From Trifolium pratense (Eukaryota; Streptophyta; Magnoliopsida; Fabales; Fabaceae), in assembly GCF_020283565.1 (NCBI RefSeq), contig NC_060060.1:1798001-1862000 (forward strand): a DNA stretch of 64,000 bases, read 5' to 3'. The notes beneath the pieces are model-generated. The model did no database searches. It saw nothing but the letters and a program-made list of their open reading frames with translations, and was not told the DNA's origin. Shown one piece after another: positions 22,290 to 34,895 of this stretch. Numbering within the stretch: position 1 is the stretch's first letter; each line of letters starts with the position of its first letter. A program made the position numbers and the translations under genes.

Positions 22290-23440
22290 AATAACATTGA
22301 ATATGGTTATATGAAGTAATGTCAAATGATCTGCCAAATACTTCGTCTTTTGTATGGCGACACTGCTCAAATCCCAATATTGGAATGCCAATGGAGCAAG
22401 GGCCCAAGCATAGGTGCCAACAATCTCAAGGTCTTGAAAGTACTGCAGAAAGGTGACATCGACATAATTTTTGACCTTGCTGGAGAAGATGGTGGTGCCA
22501 ACCAAGAACAACAAGTATGTTCTGACGGCGTAGTCTTGATACACCCTGTCCCTTTCACCTTGATACACAACTATCATGGTGGTTGCCAATGAGGCCCTTC
22601 AGGTATGTAAATCTTTGTTGAGCCTCTTTTATAGATGTTTCTTCATAGTCAGCGTTGGCGGGATGATCCAATGTAGTTCACCATCATATCAACATCATCA
22701 GATTTGTACATGATGTCATGGTGGTCCAGGAGACGTCCCTTAATGGGAGATGCAGAAAAAATGCATATCATCTATTATGTTGTGATCTCCCTAACAGATA
22801 TGGAAGTTGTTGGTCTTCCCAGACCACCTCTCTACAAAAGTAGCAAACAGTCCCGAATCAAGAAATGTGTAACCGGTGTTAGCAAGTCTCCACAACCACG
22901 TGGCCCTAATGGTTGTCTCCAACCATTCCTCTTGAGTCGACACTCAATTTGTACGGCTTGTTCCAGTTGCTAACGATTTAAAGCAAGTCAAAATTCTGCA
23001 AAACAAAAAACCATAACAGACAGAGACAAAATAAATAAATCATAATGAAACAATTAAGAATCAAATAATTAATTAATTTTGTAAGAAATAATTTTGTAAC
23101 TTACATATCTTGAATATATGCATCGACCAATATGGCCATTGTACTTAGTCAATACAAACTTATTAGATGGGCCATCTAAAAAATACTAGGCTCTCGATGA
23201 CACTTAAATGGATTACGGAGTCAAGCTTTGTCTGACCCTCCTTCTCTGGCTTAGGCCGAGTCTCCTGCATCACTTCACCCCTTGCTCCTCCTCTAGCTCC
23301 AAGGGCTCAACCTCGATCCAAACGCTCGGCCTCACGCTCAACCTGGGCCTTTGCCGCCGTTTTCTCATAGAAGAGGCGACGACCGTTTCACCCTTCTTCC
23401 CTTTCAAACGGATCAATATGCTATTTATCTTATCCATGGT
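22290..23440 (-). pseudogene. Plant mobile domain (PMD, MAIN-like) pseudogene
   Basis: Minus-strand frames align in order with the transposon-derived plant mobile domain. A basic N-terminal region lies at 23270-23440. Then DGPSNKFVLTKYNGHIG (about 23130-23180) is followed by a GT donor near 23100. The next part holds ANTGYTFLDSGLFATFVERW (about 22830-22890), SPIKGRLLDHHDIMYKSDDV (about 22690-22750), and finally YLLFLVGTTIFSSK with TYAWALAPLAFQYWDLSS (22330-22530). Frame changes and stops lie between these blocks, for example the double stop near 22780. PMD genes are MULE- or retroelement-linked domesticated or mobile genes, and some maintain meristem silencing. This copy cannot encode an intact protein. 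Confidence 0.75.
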
Positions 23441-24678
23441 TAAAGAACAAAAACACACAGGTCCAACCAACATGCTTAATAAATATGAAGAACAAAATCA
23501 ACAAACAATCATCCAAACAACACTGTGGTTCGCAAGTTAACTAGCGAACCTTCCATTTGGTTCGTACTTAACTAACGAATCACACTAGTACAAAAAAAAC
23601 GAGTGTAGTGTCAAGCAAATGTGCACTAACCTTGTGTTTGTTGTCTTAAATATGTACTTACGACGTGATTTCGACCACAAATGTGAAAAATATTGTTGGA
23701 TTTGATTAGGTTTTGTAGTTTTGAGTGTGTGGAGGTTTTTTGGAAATATTTATTCTTTTAAGTAAATGTTTAAATGAGGAGGATGATGATGGGGATTCTA
23801 TTATATAGGGCAGATGTTCATATTTTAAAATTTGAACTAGTTGAATGGATATTTGCATTTTAATTAGTGAACCAATGTTTTATCAAACTAGGGTGTTATT
23901 TCATCTGAGGGGCATAACAGGTATAGATGTTGGGGTTGGGATAAAAAAAATTGTCATTCGCTACTTAAGGTCCGAACTGAGTTCACCACTGAAATAGTAA
24001 GAAGTGTAAAATTGGAAAAATAGGGGGTGTGCGAGAAGTAATAGGTGACGCGAAAAGAAATTCTCAAATATATGAGCTATATGAGTTAATAAGTCGGCCC
24101 GACTCATTTTATTATTATTATATGTCACTTTCGTATATTCTGAAATAGATGTCACTTTGGTATATTAATTTTCACAATTATCTATTTAGGAAGATGCGGG
24201 ACATACAAGTGTAATTTTTTTTTTTTACGATAACATTCAATATCAATTAGACTCAGATTTTATTCCTTGATTCAAATTTATAAACATTAAAATTATAGTT
24301 AAATTTATCTCTTTTTATTAAGTTTATATATTTAATTGTATATTTTTATTAATAAAAAAAAATTTGACAATTTTTTTTATAAATATTTAATTAGTTGAAA
24401 ACTTATTAAAATTTTACTAATATAATTTCTTTTTTAAAATCACATGAAGATGAATATAGTGCGTTCACCCTAAGTTCAATGAACTAGCTTGCCCTGACTC
24501 ACTTTTTTTTTTCTTTCTTTTATGCAGCATAGTGGATTAAACAAAAAAAAATCTTTATATGCTAAAATATGGACTAACAAACTGAACGACTCTTTATATA
24601 GTGAGTCATTCATGAATGCTGGGAAAGTTTGTTGTATGGATCAATATCTGATCATGATTATGTAGTCGTTAATTCTCA
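23441..24678. other. Spacer with one possible transposon terminus
   Basis: No gene is supported. The sequence cactagtacaaaaaaaac at about 23585 looks like a CACTA-type terminus, but no partner end with a matching 3-bp duplication was found. Confidence 0.35.
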
Positions 24679-24782
24679 CTAGTCTCACACCCGTGCGATG
24701 CACAGGTATTATGTGGTATTTTATGTTATAATGTTGAAAAATTATTCATATAAATTGTAACAATAAGTGTTGTGAAAATGAA

Positions 24783-24878
<96 letters not shown>

Positions 24879-25760
24879 GTGATGTACTTATCACTTCCTC
24901 CAACCAATATATTTTCAACCTTATATGTTGATCTTCGTCAACCAATTTTTTTATCTTTGAAACCAAACTATTTCCCAAAGTAGCAAGAATCTTATCACAT
25001 TGAATGATCAAAGTAAAAAAAAAAAGGGAAAAAGTCAATAAAAGAAACATCAATAGAGATTTTGTGAAAATGTGAGAAGTATATCAAGATAGTACATCAC
25101 CTTTTCATCAACAAACAACATATTCATAGACGTAACCTCAGTTTGATTTGTATTTGTCTGTTACATTCTACACATTAACTTTTCGAACTTTCAACTTTAG
25201 ATTTGCTTTTCCAGCTACTATAACAGATACGTGAGGGTAGATAGGAGCTATAGTTTGAAAGAGTAATTTGTTTTAACTAAAAACTAAACTCAATAGAAAT
25301 GTAATTAAGTCAATAATGTATACACTCTTCGTATTTTTTTGTGTGACTAAATTATAAACTCTTTGTTGTTTCTATGAAAACGGTTGACATTTAAATTTGA
25401 TAAATGTTGAAAGTGAATCCAAATATGTTCATCTTCATTGTCACTAAGGAATGTTATAGTAATATAGAAAAGTGTAACATCTTGGGACATCAATTTTTGG
25501 ATAATTGGAGAGGTATAATTCAATAATAATGTAGAAAACTGTAACATCTTGTGACATCAATTTTTGGATAATTGGAGAAGCATAATTCTTTATTATTTAT
25601 TATGAGATTGATATAATATAAAAAAAAAATAGAGATGAAAATGATATAATATAAGGAAGTGATGTGGCATTATTGTGTGATTTAATTGGATGTAAGTGGA
25701 TGATGTGGATTAGGGTTAAGATGGATAGTAGGAGAACTATCTAGGAATTATATATATAGA
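24679..25760 (-). mobile_element. Non-autonomous Helitron
   Basis: On the minus strand the element starts with TCTATATATATAATTCC (25760 downward) after an A. It ends with a hairpin (8-bp arms acctgtgc/gcacgggt, 24689-24707, one mismatch) followed by gtgagaCTAG (to 24679) and a T. A 5' TC, a 3' hairpin about 10 nt before CTRR and A|T insertion are diagnostic of Helitrons. At 1,082 bp it encodes no RepHel protein. It contains an (AAT)n tract and, at about 25470-25590, a duplicated block gacatcaatttttggataat. Confidence 0.78.
24781..24878. repeat. (AAT)n microsatellite, about 32 units
   Basis: A near-perfect run of AAT trinucleotides inside the Helitron. The tyrosine-rich open frame across it on the minus strand is an artefact. 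Confidence 0.98.
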
Positions 25761-26149
25761 TATTGATTTTTCACATGTGATGTTATGCCTTCAAAATTCA
25801 GTATACCAACATTTATAACGGTCACACATATTGTGCACCAACCATTTGATTCAAGTCTTGGCAGTGTTGGAAATACATATAACTAGAGAATTTAGTTGGT
25901 GTTGTGGTTAGAACTTAGAAGTCTTACAATAGATAAAAAAAAAAGTGAATGTTGAACAATACTCCTCCTCCCTACCAAATTATACGTAATTTGAAGAGAA
26001 AAAAAATTTGTACCAAATTATAAGTCACTCTACATTATATTATCTAAAAAAAAAGTCACTCTACATTACCAAATGTTGGAAATATAATTTTCACTATTGT
26101 GAACTTATAAAATAACATAAAACATAATTTATATTGTATAAACTGTTTG
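25761..26149. other. Non-coding spacer
   Basis: AT-rich, no gene. A small duplicated block (aagtcactctacattac) occurs twice near 26020-26070. Confidence 0.45.
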
Positions 26150-26517
26150 TATAAGCTCAAAAATAAGTTAATCCAAACGGGGCCTAAGTATAGACGAAAA
26201 TGTCGTGGGTAGTGAAAATTTACTTTTTACCCTTACCAGCGGCCATGCCGTGAGAACCATTAAAAAAAAGAAAATTATATTTTATACTTACATATAGATA
26301 TGCCGTGGGTAGTAAAAGTTATATTTTCTGTTTACCCAGAGATTTGCCGTGGGTACTAAAAAGTACATTTGGCACCCAACAATTCTTTAGGTGGGAACTA
26401 TATTTTCGTGAAAAATAAATAAAAAATTGAGAGGGAAGCAATAATTTCCTTATTTTTACCCACGGAAAAGAGCCTTGGGAAAAATGTCATGGGTATGGAC
26501 AACTTTTCTTGTAGTGC
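26150..26517. mobile_element. Possible CACTA-type terminus with subterminal repeats
   Basis: The right edge, read inward, begins cactacaagaaaa, a common CACTA-type end. Inside it are four diverged copies of a tgccgtgggtagt-like word, as expected for subterminal transposase-binding repeats. The left terminus was not found, so this may be a fragment. Confidence 0.45.
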
Positions 26518-27070
26518 AATCAAATATTTAATACTATTTTTTCTATTATACTCTTAATTATTTATTTCTCATTTCTTTTCATTCTTCAATTTATTTTTTC
26601 CTAATCATAAATAAAGAATAATTTTGTAAATCAACTCATAATTTCTCTTTTCCATATAACATTAATTACATTTCTTAATATGTACAAAAGTGACAAAGTG
26701 ACATATATTATGGTACGAAGGGAGTATATAAATGTGATGACTAATAAACTCAATAATTTTGGGTAAATCTCTCTCTTATGGTTATTCTTGACCCAATGTG
26801 GATGAACTCCCAAACTCCTCTCATGACCTAACAGTTGTATCAGAGTCAATGGTTCGACAAAAGATTCAATCGACATTGTGTCGAAAGTCTTTTTGACAAT
26901 AATGGTGACCAGGCACCGTCTCCCATTGTGTGTAGCTGAAACGACGGTGCAAGTGTAAGCGTATGAAAATGGTTTTCGCTTGAAGAAAAGTTTAATCAAT
27001 AAAATGTAACTCATGTGATGTCCAACTCATTTTTAGCCTAATATAGATGATCTTCAGATTCTCCTCTTGA
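26518..27070. other. Non-coding spacer
   Basis: No gene supported. An open frame at 26631-27014 on the minus strand shows no domain I recognise. Confidence 0.4.
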
Positions 27071-27631
27071 CTAGGGTTGGGAATAGGTCGGGCGGTCTAC
27101 AGGAGCCTTCGGCCTGACCTGTTTAAGCCTGACCTGACCTGTTTATTAAAAATGCTAGGCTCGGCCTTTGAAAATAGTCTATTTACATAAATAGGTCAGG
27201 CTCAGGCTTTTAAAAAAGCATACAAAGCCTGATAGGCCGACCTGTTTATATTTAATAATTATTATTTATATAATAATTGTATTGTAGCATACTTAATAGA
27301 CTTTGTCGTAATCATATTTGTTATTTTATTAGCTTTTAATTCTTGTGCTAATCATTTTATTAGCTTTTTCTTGATGTTGTGGAAATTATAAAAATTTAAA
27401 TGTGAAATAGGTTTTAAGACCTGTTTAGCCTATTTAAAAAGACTATATAAGAAGTATTTATGGAACACAAACTTTTAAATATGCTACAAGGTCAGACCAC
27501 AATTTAAAAAGGTTCAGGCCATATAAAAAAAATAACATTTGATAAGCCGTAGACTAGACTTAGACTTGTAGAAAAATCGTATGCGAGACTCAGGCCTGTC
27601 AAAGCCTGGCCTAACATATTCCCAACCCTAG
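27071..27631. mobile_element. hAT-like MITE with ctagggttgggaat termini
   Basis: Inverted ends ctagggttgggaata and tattcccaaccctag bound 561 bp, with ttga immediately outside on both sides. Repeated words like ggcctgacctgttt and their inverses fill the subterminal regions. The family is common in plant genomes. Superfamily assignment is tentative because the target duplication is short. Confidence 0.65.
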
Positions 27632-28527
27632 TTGACCCAACGGTTGGAACTATACTTATAATAAAAACGTCTGTTAGACAATCGGTTGGTACCATGATAT
27701 TTATGGACTGCACCTTTTACAAACTTCAAATCTTGTTCTACAGTACAAAAGTCAGATTTGAGAATCACATTCACTACATGCAAGCAAGCAAGGCCAATAA
27801 AATCAGTTACCTTTCATTCAATGTTTATGATGGACTGATGGTCATGTTGCATATAGTAGAATTTGTTGGTGTATTGTATGACATATTTTATTGCTCTTAA
27901 TTATACTGATTTTAAGTTGACACTTTGATCCCTCCCATTGCTTGCATTGGTCAACACCACAGAAAATCATTGCTTTTCATTTTGTTGAATGCTACGAGCT
28001 TACCGTGAGTTTGTATAGAAAATGAGCAGATTGCAATTGCTTCTCAAGGAATCATTGCAGGAACAGAGCAGAGTGTTTACTCAATTGATTTTTTTTTCTA
28101 CATTGATAACTATTCTTTTTATAAGTATGAGTCAGAAATAGAACCTCTCTCACCACTTGGTCAGGAGATTCAACACCCTTACCACTTAAACCAATTCATT
28201 CCATCGAACTCTAAATATTGTATCATTATATTACTCTATAAATTTTTTTTTTAGCATGAATCACGTGATCTGTATGCTTAAATGTAGAGACTAATCCCTC
28301 GAGTCTTATGTGACTCAAACAAGTGACAAACTCTATTTAAAAATTTTAACGTCGTTGCGTGCTCAAATCATAAATCGAACCCAAAGATTTTTTTTTTAAT
28401 GCAAATATATATAACATCAGAAATCAAGATTTAGTACAAATATTTTGGACTACATGCAATACAACAAAAATAAAAATATGCAAAGATAAAGAGGCAAATG
28501 AGAAAAGAGAACAAGAAAACCTTTGGG
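27632..28527. other. Non-coding spacer
   Basis: No gene supported. A short frame at 27694-27900 (plus) has no recognisable family. Worn tRNA-like or SINE-like words occur near 28140-28200. Confidence 0.4.
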
Positions 28528-28535
28528 CATCAGAC

Positions 28536-29061
28536 CAGGGCTGGTCCTGACTATTTGAAGGTCCGGTTTAAATATTGAAAATAGACCCTAATAAAAAAAT
28601 GTTAAAAGTCTATACCAAAAAAAAAATGTTAAAAGTTAAAAAAATCATCATCTATTTAAATTATAAGTAACATAAGAAATATCAATAATAAATTGGTCTA
28701 ACGGTAAATGTTTTGGTCCTCTTAAACATGTGATCACAAGTTCGATTTTATGGCTCGTGCATATGAAGAAAATTCGGTTGAGAAGATAAACAATTTCTAG
28801 TAAAAAAACGTGTAATTATTATTTTTTGTACTTGATTAAGATTTTTTTTATACTAAACATGTGATATTTTATGAACATTGATAATATATAACTATTATTA
28901 TAGGGTCTCAAAATTAATATTTTGAGTACATATGATATTTTATAAACACTAACAATATATAACTATTATTATATAGGACCTCAAAATTTTGAATCGAGGC
29001 CTCCAAATTTTTGAGACCTGGTGTCGTTGCTCACCCTGCACCCCTATGGGGGCTAGGCCTG
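28536..29061. mobile_element. Non-autonomous hAT element
   Basis: An exact 8-bp target duplication catcagac lies at 28528-28535 and 29062-29069. The inverted ends read cagggctggtcc and, from the right, caggcctagcccc. The 526-bp interior has direct repeats (atttttataaac... with tataactattattat) and no transposase. Confidence 0.85.
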
Positions 29062-29401
29062 CATCAGACTATCATTCGACTTTGATTAAGATATAATGAA
29101 CTCACGTAATCTTATCTAAACGCTTTTGAATATTACTACTTTATAAATTTTATTAGTGGAAATGACGGGGTTAGTGCGTCTCATTCAACCTTAACATTAG
29201 ACCACTCAATTTTTAAAAATTGACTTTGATCCTTAACCCGATCAAAAACTCGATGAGTAACGGGTTCAATAAAAACGGAATGATATAAAAACATGATCGG
29301 ATTGGTCAGAGAAACAACTCACTGAATAATAATACACGAACATTTCATTAGAAAAAGAAAATATAATCAACGAGTAACTAATTATGAAACACTAGATAGT
29401 A

Positions 29402-29659
29402 CTCCCTCCGTCTCAATTTGATTGACACATTTGACTATTTTACGCATGCCGATGCATAACTTTGACGAATAATATTTTTAATTGTATAATAGTAAAAATT
29501 ATAAAAATTTGATAATTTGACAATACTCATCGATACGAATCAAACAACATCTTATATGCTAATATTTATTTATTTTATTAGTAGAAAAATAAGGTCAAAA
29601 CAATATGTGTGGATAGTGCACAACAGTCAACTGTGTCAATCAAACTGGGACGGAGGGAG
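29402..29659. mobile_element. Stowaway MITE
   Basis: Inverted ends ctccctccgtctcaatttga and its inverse (caaactgggacggagggag) are flanked by TA on each side, giving 258 bp. This is characteristic of Tc1/mariner-derived Stowaway elements. Confidence 0.85.
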
Positions 29660-30580
29660 TAAGATATAGTAATGCAGTTGTTAACCCAATAATCAAAAGC
29701 TTAAGATGTCTACCAACATGTAGAGGCAGTAGTAGAGCATACTACTATACTCCCTCCGGAGACAAATATAAGAAGAAAAAAAAAACTGTTTACGCGGTGT
29801 TTAAGAAATTTAGTTAAGTGCAGTAGAAAAAAAAGAAATTTAGTTAAATGTAGTTAATTTTCTTAATTTAATGCAAAACATAAATTAAGTTTACTATATT
29901 ACCCATTTTGAAAAGTGTAAAAGTATAAAAGTGAAATAAATACCTAAAATAAAATAGAATTAAATAAGAGTATATTTGGAATAGTAGTATTATGAAAGCA
30001 CATTATTCAACTACAAAAATTCATACCTAAAAAATTTCTCTCGATAATCGATACTGCTATATACGTATTTTTTGGAATATTGTTATATTATTTTGGAAAC
30101 ATGACTTGCTCACTTAAACTATCACATTCTTATTCTTTATTATTTCAGCGGTATTAAATAAAGAGTTTAATGGAGATGGATTATTTGTGTAAAATAGTTT
30201 TACACAATAGTTTTATACAATCATTCAATAAAAAAAATATGAATTTTTTATGTTATATCAAGAAACTGATGTGAAGTAGCGAAAAATATGATTGGTGTTG
30301 ATTAATAGGAAAAATGTAAAATTAATTTACATTGTCGATGCATATTCATTCTTCTCTTACAGAGGGGCATCTCAAAAAAGTTGGAGACCCTGTGCAATTA
30401 TTAAAAATAGGCCATAATAAAAAAATACAAAAAAAATAAAAAAATTGTCATCGATTTAAGTTACGTATAACATCAATAGCACTAAAAAATAATCATTTTA
30501 TCACTAATATAAAAACAGTTTGATAAACAAGACGATCTCTATTACACGTCTCTCCATTTGATAAAACTATAGTATAACAA
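29660..30580. other. Spacer with a lone Stowaway end
   Basis: A Stowaway-like terminus (ctccctccggagacaaatat at about 29752) has no clear partner. The rest is AT-rich with no gene. Confidence 0.4.
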
Positions 30581-30679
30581 CTAGTAATAGACCCGTGCTA
30601 TCGCACGGGTCGTAACGTTACGTGTATATTTTTTTAAGTTACACTTTGCTAAATCAACATTCAAAAAGTAATCAGTATA

Positions 30680-32022
30680 TATTCATTAATAAATGAAGTA
30701 ATATGATTAATTTAGTATATATGATTATTTGTCCCATGTATGATTTATTTAGTATATATGATTATTTATTTGAGATTGTTATGAGTTCCATGAATCAGTA
30801 GCATAATTTGTCTCATGTATGATTTATTTAGTATATATGATTATTATTTTGAGATTATTATGAGTTCCATGAATCAGTAGTATAATTTGTCCCATGTATG
30901 ATTTATTTAGTATATATGATTATTATTTTGAAATTGTCATGAGTTCCATGAATCGGTAGCATAATTTGTCTCATGTATGATTTATTTAGTATATATGATT
31001 GTTATTGAGATTGTTATGAGTTCGATTAATCAGTAGCATAATTTGTCCCATGTGTGATTTATTTAGTATATATGATTATTATTTTGAGATTGTTATGCGT
31101 TCCATGAATGAGTAGCATAATTTGTCTCATGTATGATTTATTTAGTATATATGATAATTATTTTGAGATTGTTATGAGTTCCATGAATCAGTAACATAAT
31201 TTATTCCATGTATGATTTATTTAGTATATATGATTATTATCTTGAAATTATTATGCGTTCCATGAATTAGTAACATAATTACATGTATGATTTATTTAGT
31301 ATATATGATTATTATTTTGAAATTGTTATATGCTCCATGAATTAGTAACATAATATGTCCCATGTATGATTTATTTAGTATATACGGTTATTATTTTGAG
31401 ATTGTTATGAGTTCTATGAATCAGTAGCATAATTTGTCCCATGTATAATTTATTTAGTATTTATGATAGTTATTTTGAGATTGTTATGAGTTCTATGAAT
31501 CAGTAGCATAATTTGTCTCATGTATAATTTATTTAGTATATATGATTATTATTTTGAGATTGTTATGAGTTTCATGAATCAGTAGCATAATTTGTCTCAT
31601 GTATGATTTATTTAGTATATATAATTATTATTTTGAGATTGTTATGAGTTTCATGATTCAGTAGCATATGTTGTCTCATGTATAATTTATTTAGTATATA
31701 TGATATTTATTTTGAGATTGTTATGAGTTTCATGAATTAGTAGCATAATTTGTCTCATGTATAATTTGTTTAGTATATATGATTATTATTTTGAGATTGT
31801 TATGATTTCCATGAATTAGTAGCATAATTTGTCTCATGTATGATTTATTTAGTATATATGATTATTATCTTGAAATTGTTATGCGTTCCATGAATTAGTA
31901 ACATAATTTGTCGCATGTATGATTTATTTAGTATATTTATTTAGTAAATACGATTATTATTTTGAAATTGTCATGAGTTCTATGAATCAGTAGCATAATT
32001 TGTCTCATGTATGATTTATTTA
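30680..32022. repeat. Minisatellite, about 93-bp unit, block 1
   Basis: About fourteen tandem copies of a unit containing catgtatgatttatttagta, ttattttgagattgttatga and gtagcataatttgtc. Units differ by scattered substitutions and small indels. Confidence 0.95.
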
Positions 32023-32025
32023 TTA

Positions 32026-33248
32026 TGCGTTTGGATTCACGTTTGCAGCCCTCATAAGCACGTTTGCAGCCTTGAAACGTGATTTCTTTCCAAAGTGTGT
32101 TGTTTGGGTTTAAAAAAGTAAAAGTGCTTTTTGGCTTTAAACGTGCGTTCAGTTGAAGCTCCAATTCCTAGCTTATGCGTTGAGCAAAAATCGATTTTCA
32201 ATTTTCATGCCAAAAGATTTATATATTGGACGAAAATACCATGGAGTGTGCGACCCATTTTTCCTTCTAAATACCTGCGTTTTTCCCATTCTGGTTTTGA
32301 ACAGGAAGGTTCTAGGTTAGGGATGAAGAGATATTGGGCTAATGGGCTCAAATGGTCCTTTTGTTACAATTAAAATACCCATCAGATTTTTTACTATAAA
32401 ATAGGTTTAATTTTTAGTCAAAAAATGCACATAAAAAAATATTATGTGTTCAATAAATTTTTTTTTGACAGAATGTGTTCAATAAATATAAATATTTATA
32501 TATAATACATTTAAAATAATAATGATCAGATTATTTTTTAGGTACACTATTAGATTTTATTGAATATTTTTTTTAACTAATCTTTGATTTATTTTATTAA
32601 ATTTAAATAATTATCTATAATATAAATGAAGGCTTAATTAATAAAATGGTCCCTTAAAGACATTTTTGGTTTCATATTGGTCCCTTAAAGAAAAAAAGGT
32701 CTAAATAGGTCCCTTAAAGAAAAAAAGGTCCGAATAGGTCCCTTAAAGACATATCCGTTAATCAGTTTGGTCCTATTTAGACCTCTTTTTAGGGACCAAA
32801 CTGATTAACGGAGATGTCTTTAAGGGACCTATTCAGACTTTTTTTTCTTTAAGGGACCTATTTGGACCTTTTTTTCTTTAAGGGACCAATCTGAAACCAA
32901 AAATGTCTTTAAGGGACCATTTTATTAATTAAGCCTATAAATGAATTATATATTTTTAATAAGGGATTTGGGTAGTATGTATGAGGTCCTAGGTTCGATC
33001 ATCGTTGCCAAAATTGTAAACCAAAAAACCACGTCAAAAAAAATAATTAAGACCCATTTTGGTCATTACACATCTAAAAGTAATTTTGATCCAAACTATC
33101 CAAACAACATAAATTGATAAGAATCACTTTTACATAAAATTATCCAAACATAAATCAATTCTACTCAACTCACTTTTAACCAAAATCAATTCTGTCAAAC
33201 TCAATTCTACCAAACTCAATTATAACCACCACTAAACCAAACACACAC
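32026..33248. mobile_element. Harbinger/Tourist-like insertion splitting the minisatellite
   Basis: The minisatellite stops at 32025 and resumes at 33249 with TTA on both sides. The ends read tgcgtttgg and, inverted from the right, tgtgtttgg, compatible with a PIF/Harbinger MITE. The interior has no transposase and hosts a second element at 32631-32935. Confidence 0.6.
32631..32935. mobile_element. Long-TIR MITE, probably Mutator-like
   Basis: The whole 305 bp is almost one inverted repeat: ggcttaattaataaaatggt and its exact inverse form the ends, and the word ggtcccttaaag recurs through both arms. An exact 10-bp target duplication tataaatgaa lies at 32621-32630 and 32936-32945. Long arms with 9-10 bp duplications point to a MULE-type element. 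Confidence 0.85.
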
Positions 33249-34070
33249 TTAGTATATATATGATTGTTATTTTGAGATTGTTATGAGTTCTATGAATCAG
33301 TACCTTAATTTGTCTCATGTATGATTTGTTTAGTATATATGATAATTATTTAAAATTGTACGTTATGAGTTATATTTAGTATATACAATTATTATTTTGA
33401 GATTGTCATGAGTTCTATGAATCAGTAGCATAATTTGTCTCATGTATGATTTATTTAGTATATATATGATTGTTATTTTGAGATTGTTATGAGTTCCATG
33501 AATCAGTAACATAATTTGTTCCATGTATGATTTATTTAGTATATATGATTATTATCTTGAAATTGTTATGCGTTCCATGAATTAGTAACATAATTAGTCT
33601 CATGTATGATTTATTTAGTATATATGATTATTATTTTGAGATTGTTATGAGTTCTATGAATCAGTAGCATAATTTGTCCCATGTATAATTTATATTGTAT
33701 ATATGATTATTATTTTGAGATTGTTATGAGTTTCATGAATCGGTAGCATAATTTGTCTCATGTATGATTTATTTAGTATATATAATTATTATTTTGAGAT
33801 TGTTATGAGTTCCATGAATCAGTAGCATATGTTGTCTCATGTATTATTTATTTAGTATATATGATATTTATTTTGAGATTGTTATGAGTTTCATGAATTA
33901 GTAGCATAATTTGTCTCATGTATGATTTGTTTAGTATATATGATTATTATTTTGAGATTGTTATGATTTCCATGAATTAGTAGCATAATTTGTCTCATGT
34001 ATGATTTATTTAGTATATATGATTATTATCTTGAATTAGTAGCATAATTTGTCTCATGTATGACTTACCA
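33249..34070. repeat. Minisatellite, about 93-bp unit, block 2
   Basis: Nine or so further copies of the 30680 unit in the same orientation, ending at a boundary with the B3-like fragment. Some units are shortened (near 33350 and 34030). Confidence 0.93.
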
Positions 34071-34590
34071 AAACTTGTTGCTTTTTTTTGTCAGCATATG
34101 CCTTGCTGACCTTAAGCTTCCAACTCAAAATACGATCATTATCAAAATAATCATCAGAATCATTGGCCGAGTCATGTTCGCTATTATCAAAACAAAGTAA
34201 AATGCGTACATTGTGGATAAAAATGTCAAGTTCAACCACTCGATTAGAACTTATACATCACTAAACAGACGAAACTTAATTGAACTGAATTACAACATGT
34301 TGTCGAAGTACTGAACAATGTAAAGGCAAAATTGAAACTGATAATGAAACATTTAAGTAGCACATATCAGAAATAAGTTTTAAATTAAGTTGTAACCTTA
34401 AAAACTTGACCAACATTCGGATAAACTTGTTTGAATTCAACTCGAAGCCTATCACCGAATTCTATTCCGTTGTCAAAACAAAAGTTTTTCCATCCCCCAA
34501 CATGGACATTTTCCGAACGATTTTGTGGATACTTCAAGTTTACTTTTGTAACGTTACACGATATTTTTAGAAGTAACACTTTGCTAATTA
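34054..34590 (-). pseudogene. B3-like DNA-binding domain gene fragment inside the Helitron
   Basis: The minus-strand exon at about 34395-34580 reads KYPQNRSENVHVGGWKNFCF then DNGIEFGDRLRVEF, which looks like the end of a plant B3 domain (conserved W-K-F-C, D-N-G and G-D positions). It is followed by a GT donor. A second possible exon at 34066-34250 (acidic, NDSDDYFDNDRILSWKLKVS) runs into the minisatellite and I do not recognise it. Upstream exons are missing. This fits a gene fragment captured by a Helitron, a known habit of these elements. Whether it is expressed is unknown. Confidence 0.45.
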
Positions 34591-34619
34591 AAATTGAAAA
34601 AAAGAAATTATTTAATCAG

Positions 34620-34895
34620 TATTATGAGTCAGTAGTATAATTTGTCTCATGTATGATTTATTTAATATATATTATAGCTATTTTGAAATTGTTATAAGTT
34701 CTATAAATCAATAGAATAATTTATCCAATGTAAGATTTATTTAGTATATATGATAGTTATTTTGAGATTGTTATGAGTTTCATGAATCAGTAGCATAATT
34801 GTCCAATGTATGATTTATTTAATATATATGATTGTTATTTTGAGATTGTTATGAGTTATATGAATGAGTAGTATAATTTGTCCCATGTATGATTT
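34620..34895. repeat. Minisatellite, about 93-bp unit, block 3
   Basis: Three diverged units of the same repeat, on the far side of the B3-like fragment. The fragment is thus embedded in the array. Confidence 0.88.

Noticed and set aside
24742..25053. Open frame with a long tyrosine run on the minus strand
   Set aside because: It is the translation of the (AAT)n microsatellite in the Helitron.
23585..26517. Single large CACTA element between a cactagtac end and a cttgtagtg end
   Set aside because: The 3-bp flanks do not match (tca against caa), the termini differ, and a Helitron and other sequences lie between without transposase.
26631..27014. 127-codon minus-strand frame
   Set aside because: Sequence is AT-driven with no recognisable domain and no splice or codon-use support.
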